Positions 1 to 5,493 of a DNA stretch of 5,688 bases are shown here, piece by piece. Under the pieces are notes generated by a model, which saw nothing but the letters and a program-made list of their open reading frames with translations, made no database searches and was not told the origin of the DNA. This DNA is from Acidobacteriota bacterium. GTDB lineage: Bacteria; Acidobacteriota; Terriglobia; Terriglobales; Acidobacteriaceae. A program made the translations under genes and the position numbers. The stretch is from NCBI GenBank assembly GCA_021781075.1, contig JAJXXN010000192.1, forward strand, positions 1 through 5,688, in the 5' to 3' direction. Position 1 is the first letter of the stretch, and each line of letters starts with the position of its first letter.

Positions 1-171
1 GCTGCCAATGAGGTCCATCGCGCCTGCCTCGCCGGGCGTCGCTCCCTGCCGGTCGCGTGCTTCGGTCAAGCCGTCCGTGGCCAGAACGAGCGTGTCGCCG
101 TCCTCCAAATACAAGGTCTTCGTCTCGAACGGTTCCTCCATCACGCCGAGGACCGGTCCCGTAACCGCCAG
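1..171 (-). CDS. C-terminal fragment of a PP2C/SpoIIE-type serine/threonine phosphatase (truncated at both ends)
   Basis: Read on the minus strand in the register of positions 1-3, this stretch gives a typical SpoIIE/RsbU-like phosphatase C-terminal half. It contains VTGPVLGVMEEPFE (about 165 down to 124), then LEDGDTLVLATDGLTEARD (about 108 down to 52), where DGDTLVLATDG is the family's metal-site strand and turn. Such enzymes dephosphorylate anti-sigma-factor antagonists in partner-switching signalling. The protein runs off the window at position 1. On its N-terminal side the resemblance fades beyond about 171, and the frame closes with a TGA at 211-213 without a convincing start. The N-terminal part of the domain, which would have to lie at higher coordinates, is absent because that space holds the end of hpnD and then hpnE. 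The fragment is therefore a remnant or one side of a misjoin. The family call rests on motif recognition by eye. Confidence 0.6.
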   Translation of the reverse strand, partial: MAVTGPVLGVMEEPFETKTLYLEDGDTLVLATDGLTEARDRQGATPGEAGAMDLIGS

Positions 172-300
172 TTGCTGCACCGCATTGAGATGGCCGACTA
201 TGATGTGTTTTCACGCCGCGCCTCGGTGCCGACCTGGCAAAAACTGGCCATCTTGACAGCGGGAATCCTGAAGATGCTTTGGGTGCGGCTGCTTCCTTAA
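166..300 (+). CDS. hpnD: 3' end of hpnD, presqualene diphosphate synthase (5' part missing beyond a junction)
   Basis: The plus frame that ends at TAA 298-300 reads RQLLHRIEMADYDVFSRRAS from 166, then VPTWQKLAILTAGILKMLWV. This is the characteristic C-terminus of HpnD, with the pattern LLxRIExxDYDVFxRR followed by a K-rich amphipathic tail. HpnD condenses two farnesyl diphosphates to presqualene diphosphate, the first step of the HpnC/HpnD/HpnE route to squalene. Position 28 nt ahead of hpnE and on the same strand supports the call, since hpnC-hpnD-hpnE is a common operon order. The frame stays open back to position 1. However, the residues encoded at 1-165 do not resemble HpnD, and the opposite strand there reads as a phosphatase. 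The true HpnD sequence seems to begin only at about 163-172. Whether an intact hpnD exists elsewhere in this genome cannot be seen. Confidence 0.7.
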   Translation, partial: RQLLHRIEMADYDVFSRRASVPTWQKLAILTAGILKMLWVRLLP

Positions 301-328
301 AATAATACGAAACCACTTCGAGGGGCCG

Positions 329-1723
329 TTGCAAAAAGATATCAAAGAACGGAAGCGTGGCAGTGTTGCTGTTGTCGGTGGCGGGGTCGCCGGCATGAGC
401 GCAGCCTGCGCACTGGCCGGGGCAGGCTGGCGCGTGAAGCTGGTCGAGCGGCGCGGATATTTGGGGGGCAGGGCCTCGTCGTACGCGCACCCTGTGGGCG
501 AGTCGATCGACAACTGCCAGCATGTGCTCTTCGGCTGCTGTACCAACTTGAGGGGTTTTTACGAGCGCATCGGCGTTGCGGGAAAAATCCATTGGACGCG
601 CGAGATGGTGATGATTGAACCGGGCGGAAGGCGTTCAACGCTGGGCCCGGGGCTTTTGCCCGCGCCCTTGCACGGCATGACGCGCATGATTGCGGCGCAT
701 GCCTTTACGTGGAGTGACAAGCTGGCGCTGGCACGGGCGATGCGCGCGATGATGAAAGCCGATGCCATGGTGGAGCATGGCGAATCGCTGGCCGGGTGGC
801 TGCGGCGGCACAAACAGACGGAAGGCGCAATCAACCGATTTTGGCGCCTTGTCATTGCAAGCGCGTTGAATGCGGAGTTGGATGAAATTTCAGTCCCATA
901 CGCGGCCAAGGTGATTCGCGAATTGTTCTTGAATTCGGCAGAGGCCGGCGCGATGGGGATGAGCCGCGTGCCATTGAGCGAGTTGTATGCCCCGGTGCCG
1001 GAGTTGCTTCATGCGCGCGGCGGAGAAGTGCTGCTGAACACGAATGTGGAAGCCGCCGAGTGGGACAATGCGCAAGCGCGATGGAGGGTTCAAACGCGCA
1101 CAGGAGGGATTGAGGTTGATTTTTTGATTCTTGCCTTGCCCTTTGAGGCTACGCAACAGTTGATTGCCAAGCTTCCGCACGTGGACGGCGCAGCGGATCT
1201 GCATGAAAAGGCAAAATCCATGGTGCACTGGCCGATCTGCAGTGTTCACCTGTGGTTTGACCGCAATATTACAGAGCTTGACCACGCGGTGCTGCTCGAC
1301 CGTGAGATTCACTGGATGTACAACCAGTCGAAGCTGCGGGCCGGAAGCGGCGGACGGTATCTGGAATTGGTGGTGAGTGCGACGCGGAGCTTTGCCGCGC
1401 TGCCGCGCCAGGAGGGAATTGCGCTGGCGATAAAGGAGTTGGCTGAGTTCTTCCCGCTGGTGAAGGAGGCAAAGCTGGAGAAGGTTGCGCTGATCAAGGA
1501 AGTGCGCGCGACCTTTGGCGTGCAGCCGGGTATTGATGCGTTGCGGCCTGAGCCGGTTTCACCTTGGCCGAATCTTTACCTCGCGGGCGACTGGGTTCAG
1601 ACCGGATGGCCATCGACAATGGAGAGCGCGGCGCGCAGCGGGCATCTGGCGGCGGAGGCCCTGAGCGGTGGGAAATTCCTGGTGGATGACCTGAAGCCGC
1701 GCGGCCTGATGCGACTTCTTTAA
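329..1723 (+). CDS. hpnE: hydroxysqualene dehydroxylase HpnE (FAD-dependent, squalene-forming)
   Basis: HpnE removes the hydroxyl of hydroxysqualene in an FAD-dependent reductive step to give squalene, the substrate for hopanoid cyclisation. The 464-residue product has the full amine-oxidase/phytoene-desaturase layout. It opens with a Rossmann dinucleotide-binding motif GGGVAG (17-22), the ribose-binding Glu40 and GGRASS (46-51). The HpnE-typical DNCQHVLFGCCTN (61-73) follows, and the C-terminal FAD motif is YLAGDWVQTGWPSTMESAARSG (417-438, split as YLAGDWVQ and TGWPSTMESAARSG). Length is normal for the family. The start is TTG at 329. An in-frame TGA lies at 269-271, no ATG or GTG lies between, and the next ATG (Met23) falls inside the FAD loop. 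GAGG at 320-323 is a suitable ribosome binding site, 5 nt upstream. The gene follows the hpnD stop by 28 nt, so co-transcription is likely. Its stop overlaps the stop of the convergent transporter gene. Confidence 0.93.
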   Translation: MQKDIKERKRGSVAVVGGGVAGMSAACALAGAGWRVKLVERRGYLGGRASSYAHPVGESIDNCQHVLFGCCTNLRGFYERIGVAGKIHWTREMVMIEPGGRRSTLGPGLLPAPLHGMTRMIAAHAFTWSDKLALARAMRAMMKADAMVEHGESLAGWLRRHKQTEGAINRFWRLVIASALNAELDEISVPYAAKVIRELFLNSAEAGAMGMSRVPLSELYAPVPELLHARGGEVLLNTNVEAAEWDNAQARWRVQTRTGGIEVDFLILALPFEATQQLIAKLPHVDGAADLHEKAKSMVHWPICSVHLWFDRNITELDHAVLLDREIHWMYNQSKLRAGSGGRYLELVVSATRSFAALPRQEGIALAIKELAEFFPLVKEAKLEKVALIKEVRATFGVQPGIDALRPEPVSPWPNLYLAGDWVQTGWPSTMESAARSGHLAAEALSGGKFLVDDLKPRGLMRLL

Positions 1724-2118
1724 TGCGCCAACAGATAGACGCCAATGCAAACCAGCACAGCAGCGGCCCAGCGGCGCCTGTCGACGTTTTCTTTCAAAAA
1801 AAACTTTCCCGCGGCGGTGTTGAGCAGCAAAGTAATGGATGCAACTGCCGGCCCAACAAAGCTGAGGTTGAGGTGGTTGAGCGCGAAGAGAAGGGCAAAG
1901 AAGGCGACAGCCATGAAAAATACGCCGGTGAAAAATGTGGGACAGGTTACAACTGCGATGATCGCCCCTCTCATTCCGAATTTGGCGCGGATCAAATCGA
2001 GGTCGCCGATTGATTTCATCGCCGCGGCGGTCAGAACTTCGCCGGTGGTGGATGTGAGAATGACAAACGCAACCGTGAGTGCAATCAACCACGGGTTGGT
2101 GACAAGGTGCGTGTTCAT
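1720..2118 (-). CDS. small four-helix DMT-superfamily (SMR/EamA-like) transporter, second of a pair
   Basis: This gene encodes a 132-residue, very hydrophobic protein with four predicted transmembrane helices at roughly 9-31, 50-74, 83-104 and 113-131. A short polar stretch with RAKFGMRG separates the first two, and KENVDRRRW precedes the last helix. The first helix carries GEVLTAAAMK, with Glu27 placed like the membrane glutamate of EmrE (E-V-x(6)-K spacing). The FLKENVDRRRWAAAVLVCIGV stretch is the usual DMT end motif (loop, Glu, last helix). Half-size DMT proteins work as dimers in the inner membrane. Its start ATG overlaps the stop of the upstream partner by 4 nt (ATGA). It has a strong Shine-Dalgarno GGAGGAG, 8 nt upstream, inside the partner gene. 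The pattern suggests an obligate heterodimer, as in ArnE/ArnF. Substrate is unknown; linkage to hopanoid genes makes a lipid or lipid head-group precursor a reasonable guess. Confidence 0.82.
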   Translation of the reverse strand: MNTHLVTNPWLIALTVAFVILTSTTGEVLTAAAMKSIGDLDLIRAKFGMRGAIIAVVTCPTFFTGVFFMAVAFFALLFALNHLNLSFVGPAVASITLLLNTAAGKFFLKENVDRRRWAAAVLVCIGVYLLAH

Positions 2119-2528
2119 TGCGCCTGCTCCTCCGTGTGGGCTGTGCGCGGCGGCCCCTGCGCAACAATTGTGACGCCGATGGTGATGAGGATGATGCCGG
2201 CCCAGCGGGAGACGGAGATTTGCTCATGCAGCCAGAAGCGCGCAAGCAGCGCTACAACCACGTTGCCGAAGCTGGTGGCGGGATAAACAAAGGTGAGATC
2301 GGCCCAGGAGAGCGCGGTGATGTAGCTGGAGAAAAAGCCGATGAGAAGCAGGATACCCAGGGCAATCCAGGGCGTGAAGACAGCCTGGATGAGTTGCAGA
2401 GGATGGTCAAGCGTGATGGGCGGCATTTGCCGCATGCCGCGCGCCAGGCATGCGTCGCCGAGTGGCGTGCACAGCATGATCATGCCGAGGATGCCGAATT
2501 GTTTCAAGGTAAGATGATGCCTGGCCAT
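2115..2528 (-). CDS. small four-helix DMT-superfamily (SMR/EamA-like) transporter, first of a pair
   Basis: This gene encodes a 137-residue hydrophobic protein with four predicted membrane helices at about 12-30, 51-73, 78-97 and 107-124, and a short charged tail (HTEEQAQ). Helix 1 holds GDACLARGMR, so Asp25 takes the position of the acidic residue in the partner and in EmrE. Helix 3 and the following loop read DLTFVYPATSFGNVVVALLA and then LHEQISVSRW, the standard DMT second-half signature (YPA, then Glu before the last helix). The ATG at 2526-2528 is the only usable start, since no in-frame ATG, GTG or TTG is seen just upstream. Its ribosome binding site is weak (CGGGAT about 10 nt upstream). 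It begins 70 nt after hpnJ on the same strand, but an intrinsic terminator sits in that gap. It probably forms a heterodimer with the overlapping downstream gene. Substrate cannot be told from sequence. Confidence 0.82.
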   Translation of the reverse strand: MARHHLTLKQFGILGMIMLCTPLGDACLARGMRQMPPITLDHPLQLIQAVFTPWIALGILLLIGFFSSYITALSWADLTFVYPATSFGNVVVALLARFWLHEQISVSRWAGIILITIGVTIVAQGPPRTAHTEEQAQ

Positions 2529-2549
2529 TGCAATGAATCCCGAGCGAAG

Positions 2550-2578
2550 AAAAAAGGCGACGCGAACTGCGCCGCCTT
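2550..2578 (-). terminator. intrinsic terminator after hpnJ
   Basis: Read on the minus strand, AAGGCGGCGC, loop AGTTC and GCGTCGCCTT form a 10-bp GC-rich stem with one G-U wobble and a 5-nt loop. A run of six T (positions 2555 down to 2550) follows, two of which belong to the stem. It starts about 20 nt after the hpnJ stop and ends 21 nt before the next start codon. It should end hpnJ transcripts or act as a partial terminator or attenuator ahead of the transporter pair. In the plus direction the tail is only GTTTTG, so it is much weaker that way. Confidence 0.72.
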
Positions 2579-2598
2579 GTTTTGATTGTTACACAGTA

Positions 2599-4080
2599 TC
2601 AGGCGCTGGCCGTGGCCTGTTTGCGCGCTTCCTTCACCATCTTGTTGCGCTGTGAGCGCAATTTGAGGAAGGACTTGGCCTCCTGGTACAGGCGCGGCAC
2701 GTCGCGGTTGATGACAGCCTTCCAAATCACACGGAAAGCTGCCTTGGGCCGGAAATAATATTCGTCGTAGAAACGATGGACCATTTCAAGGACGTAATCC
2801 GTCGGCAGGCCGGGATACTCAATGTGTGCCATCTGGTGGCCGCCCTCGTCGCTCATGGCGCCTTCATTCACGATGAAGCCGTTGGCCTTGGCGTACTCGT
2901 AAAATTCGGTGCCGGGGTAGGCGTGGGCAATCGAGACCTGGATGGTTTCGCAGTCGAGGCTCTTGGCAAAGTTGATGGTATTGCGGATTGACTCCCGCGT
3001 TTCGCCGGGCAGGCCGAGGATGAAATCGGCGTGGATGACAAGCCCCAGGTCGTGGCAGTCCTTTGCAAACTGACGCGCCTTCTCGATGGTTGCGCCCTTC
3101 TTGATGTTCTTGAGGATTTGCGGGTCGCCGGATTCAAAGCCGACAATGAGCAGCCGGCAGCCGGCATCCTTCATGGCCTTGAGGGTCTCGCGATCCGTGG
3201 TAACACGCGAAGTGCAGCTCCAAGTCAAGTTGAGCGGTTTCAATTTTTCGCAGAGCTCGATGGTGCGCGGCTTCTGGATGTTGAAAGTGTCGTCGTCAAA
3301 GAAGAACTCCTTGACCTCGGGGAAGTTCTCCTTGGCCCACTTCATCTCGGCGGCCACATCGTCGGTGGAGCGCTTGCGCCAGGCATGTCCGCTCAGGGTC
3401 TGCGGCCACAGGCAATATGTGCATTGCGCCGGGCACCCGCGCGTGGAGTAGAGCGCGATGTAGGGGTGCAGCAGGAAAGGCACGTTGTAGCGCGTCACGT
3501 CGAGGTCGCGCTTGTATATCTTTGTAGCCCAGGGCATGGCATCGAGATCCTCAACCTGCGGGCGGTCGGGGTTGTGGATGATCTGGCCCTTCTGGTTCTT
3601 GTAGCTGATGCCGAGTATCTCGTTGAGCGGCTTGCCCTGCGCAAACTCGACGATGGAGTAGTCGAACTCGCGGCGGCAGATGAAGTCGAGAACGGGGCAC
3701 TCGTCGAGCGCGCGCTCGGGGTCGGTGGTCACCGGCGGGCCGACGAAGGCGATGCGGATGGAGGGATTGGCGCGCTTGATTGCCTCGGCCAGTCGCTGAT
3801 CGCCCTCCCAGCCAACAGTCGAAGTGAAGAGGACGAGGAACTCATACTCTTTACAAATTTCAATCGTCTGGTCGGCACTGATGTGGTGTGGCGGCGCGTC
3901 AAGAAGTCGAGAGCCCTCAAGCATTCCAGCCGGGTAGGTTAGCCAGACCGGGTACCAGTAGGATTCAATCTCACGGGTTGCGGGCCAGCGCGAACTTGCT
4001 CCGCCGTCGAAATTCTCAAACGACGGGGGATTCAGGAGAAGGGTTTTTAATACTTTTGCCATCATTCTGAATTTTATCAT
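2599..4080 (-). CDS. hpnJ: hopanoid biosynthesis-associated B12-binding-domain radical SAM protein HpnJ
   Basis: The 493-residue product starts with an HpnJ-specific segment (LLLNPPSFENFDGGASSRWP, 14-33). A cobalamin-binding-like alpha/beta domain follows (to ~150, with FVGPP at 112-116). The radical SAM core carries the iron-sulfur motif CPAQCTYC (Cys216, Cys220, Cys223). FFFDDDTFN (259-267), GFESGDP (314-320) and ILGLPGETRES (354-364) are further core elements. The C-terminal part has YPGTEFYEYA and a basic tail. In Burkholderia cenocepacia, HpnJ is needed to convert the glucosamine head group of bacteriohopanetetrol into the cyclitol ether, a ring contraction. That step is expected to use SAM and a 4Fe-4S cluster in the cytosol. 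The first ATG (4080) has GGGA 9 nt upstream. Met6/Met7 (4065, 4062) are alternatives closer to the usual family start, but they have poorer ribosome binding sites. The gene lies 54 nt after a TolC-family gene. Confidence 0.92.
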   Translation of the reverse strand: MIKFRMMAKVLKTLLLNPPSFENFDGGASSRWPATREIESYWYPVWLTYPAGMLEGSRLLDAPPHHISADQTIEICKEYEFLVLFTSTVGWEGDQRLAEAIKRANPSIRIAFVGPPVTTDPERALDECPVLDFICRREFDYSIVEFAQGKPLNEILGISYKNQKGQIIHNPDRPQVEDLDAMPWATKIYKRDLDVTRYNVPFLLHPYIALYSTRGCPAQCTYCLWPQTLSGHAWRKRSTDDVAAEMKWAKENFPEVKEFFFDDDTFNIQKPRTIELCEKLKPLNLTWSCTSRVTTDRETLKAMKDAGCRLLIVGFESGDPQILKNIKKGATIEKARQFAKDCHDLGLVIHADFILGLPGETRESIRNTINFAKSLDCETIQVSIAHAYPGTEFYEYAKANGFIVNEGAMSDEGGHQMAHIEYPGLPTDYVLEMVHRFYDEYYFRPKAAFRVIWKAVINRDVPRLYQEAKSFLKLRSQRNKMVKEARKQATASA

Positions 4081-4089
4081 TTATGCAGT

Positions 4090-4093
4090 TCCC
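4090..4093 (-). promoter_or_regulatory. probable ribosome binding site of hpnJ
   Basis: On the minus strand GGGA lies 9 nt before the ATG at 4078-4080. No purine-rich site of similar quality precedes the alternative ATGs at 4065 and 4062, which is the reason the upstream start was preferred. Confidence 0.4.
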
Positions 4094-4110
4094 GGTGGGA
4101 GTTGTGCCGT

Positions 4111-4134
4111 TAAATGTTTTTATTATGAAAATAT
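4111..4134 (-). promoter_or_regulatory. AT-rich gap with a possible -10 element for hpnJ
   Basis: The half of the TolC-hpnJ gap next to the TolC stop is almost entirely A/T on a GC-rich background. It contains CATAAT on the minus strand (4127 down to 4122), close to the sigma-70 -10 consensus. At 17 nt spacing the -35 position would read AAGTGA, a poor match, so the promoter is only a possibility. No hairpin-plus-T-run terminator for the TolC gene is seen in this gap, and read-through into hpnJ is equally plausible. Confidence 0.22.
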
Positions 4135-5493
4135 TTATTTTGAATCACTTGCAGGCTTTGCAGCATCCACCAAACCAAGCCAGTCTTCCATGTGCCCCAG
4201 CGCTTCAATCAGATTCAGCCGCGCCTTGCTCAGATCAAGCGTTGCATCGAGCGCCTCAATGTATTTATCTCGTTCCGCGATTTGCGAAAGCTCCTCTTTG
4301 CCCGGGCTTGCCTGCGGGGTTGAACTGGAGCCGTTCCCGGCATTGATTTCCGTCTGGACTGCCTTCAGGTCCTGGCTGGCAATCTGCTGTTTCAGGTCGG
4401 AAATTTCGGCCAGTACTTCAAGCTCCTTGAGATTGTTGTTGATGCAGGCAATGTTCAAGTCGTTCTGATGCATCGCCTGTTCAGCCTCAATGCGCGAGCG
4501 CAGCGCATCAGCCGAGGACTCGCGCGCCTTGCCGCGATGCGAAAGGTCGAGTAGCGGGAGCGTGAAGGAGATTCCGACCGAGTAGCTGTTGGCCGGTATG
4601 GTGCCATTGTAGTAACTGTCATAGTTGTTGAATAGCGTTGTATGACGCAGGTATTCGAATTGAAATCCAATTTGCGGGCTGTAAATATTCATCTTGTCGC
4701 CTTGCGCAATACGGCTTTTTGAAATCGCCTGTTGCTGAATGCTCTCCATGGCGTAGTGGCGCCCTTGGGTTGTGTCAGCCGTCAAGCGCGGGATGGCGGG
4801 AATGCTTCGGCTGACGGTTGTAATGGATGATGAGGGCATGCCCGTCAAATGCGACAACTGAATCTGGGCGGCGCTTATGGCGGACTCCAGATGCATGCGT
4901 TTGAGTTTGATGTTGGCGGCGGTCAGCCTTGCATCAAGGTATTCGCGCAGGCTGTCAACGCCGACTTCCGAGCGCTCTTCTTCAATCTCAACCAGCCGCG
5001 AGGCGTGCTGTTCCTCTGTCATGGCCGCATCCTGTTGACGTCTGAGGGTGTCCAGTTGGATATAGAGCGTGGAGGTGTTCAGCGCGACCTGTTCCCGCGC
5101 GTTGAGCAGGTTGAGCTTGGCCGATTCCACACCGGAGCGGGCGGCGCGCTCATATTGCACATGCGGCAGGCTGAAAATTTCCGACTGGGCGCTGGCGGTC
5201 CAGACGGAGGGAATTTGCCCGCCCATGAAGCCTTCCGCCACGCCCACCCCGGCGTTGAAATCCACAACAGGGATGTAAACATCGTGGGTCTCGGCCAGTT
5301 GCGCCTCTGCTTTTTGAAGGTCCGCCTGCGCCAGACGCACTGCCGCGCTGTTGCGCTCTGCCATGCTGACAATGGTGGAAAGGGAAACCTGCGCACCGAG
5401 GGGAAAGGCCACTGAGAGCACGAGCAGAAGCCGCATGGATCTGGACAAGTAGTGCGTCATGGGATGGATCCAGTTTAACTTTTTTGCCGGCAT
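4135..5493 (-). CDS. TolC-family outer-membrane efflux protein
   Basis: The 452-residue product (counted from ATG 5493) has a signal-peptide-like stretch RLLLVLSVAFPLGA (21-34) with likely cleavage near GA-Q. Two repeats of the outer-membrane-efflux-protein fold follow. Each has long, Ala/Gln/Glu-rich coiled helices (such as LAQADLQKAEAQLAE and EIEEERSEVGVDSLREYLDA) and a short aromatic-rich strand pair. These pairs are DVYIPVVDFNAGVGV in the first half and PQIGFQFEYLRH ... YSVGISFTLPLLD in the second. Such proteins form trimeric channels across the outer membrane and work with RND, MFS or ABC pumps. No adaptor or pump gene is in view. The ATG at 5493 shares one base with the upstream stop (TGATG), and AGGAG lies 11 nt upstream. 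A TTG at 5496 has a better 8-nt spacing and remains possible. Met20 (5436) would give a shorter signal peptide. A Gly/Ser/Pro-rich insert GNGSSSTPQASPG interrupts the last helical region. Confidence 0.87.
   Translation of the reverse strand: MPAKKLNWIHPMTHYLSRSMRLLLVLSVAFPLGAQVSLSTIVSMAERNSAAVRLAQADLQKAEAQLAETHDVYIPVVDFNAGVGVAEGFMGGQIPSVWTASAQSEIFSLPHVQYERAARSGVESAKLNLLNAREQVALNTSTLYIQLDTLRRQQDAAMTEEQHASRLVEIEEERSEVGVDSLREYLDARLTAANIKLKRMHLESAISAAQIQLSHLTGMPSSSITTVSRSIPAIPRLTADTTQGRHYAMESIQQQAISKSRIAQGDKMNIYSPQIGFQFEYLRHTTLFNNYDSYYNGTIPANSYSVGISFTLPLLDLSHRGKARESSADALRSRIEAEQAMHQNDLNIACINNNLKELEVLAEISDLKQQIASQDLKAVQTEINAGNGSSSTPQASPGKEELSQIAERDKYIEALDATLDLSKARLNLIEALGHMEDWLGLVDAAKPASDSK

Noticed and set aside
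8..256. 82-residue plus-strand open frame starting with MRSIAPASPG
   Set aside because: Its product is Ser/Pro/Arg-rich with no family pattern. The other plus frame encodes the hpnD end and the minus strand encodes the phosphatase piece, so this is a shadow.
211..546. 111-residue minus-strand open frame over the start of hpnE
   Set aside because: It was tested as a possible N-terminal continuation of the phosphatase. It is in the same frame but stops at 211 and its residues do not resemble the phosphatase domain, so it is a shadow of hpnD/hpnE.
1559..2245. 228-residue minus-strand open frame spanning the second transporter and the hpnE end
   Set aside because: The product is Arg/His/Pro/Ser-rich and not membrane-like. 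The neighbouring minus frame encodes the transporter pair with a ribosome binding site and coupled starts.
2554..2582. The hairpin after hpnJ as a plus-strand terminator for hpnE
   Set aside because: In the plus direction the stem is followed by only GTTTTG and it lies over 800 nt past the hpnE stop, so it serves the minus strand.
2118..2585. 155-residue plus-strand open frame antisense to the first transporter
   Set aside because: The product is a charged, low-complexity-looking chain, whereas the minus strand gives four clean membrane helices and a normal DMT signature.
3031..3942. 303-residue plus-strand open frame antisense to hpnJ
   Set aside because: It is long only because hpnJ is GC-rich with few antisense stops. 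hpnJ has clear iron-sulfur and B12-domain motifs, while the antisense product resembles nothing.
4849..5415. 188-residue plus-strand open frame antisense to the TolC-family gene
   Set aside because: No family pattern. The minus strand reads as a complete outer-membrane efflux protein with a signal peptide.
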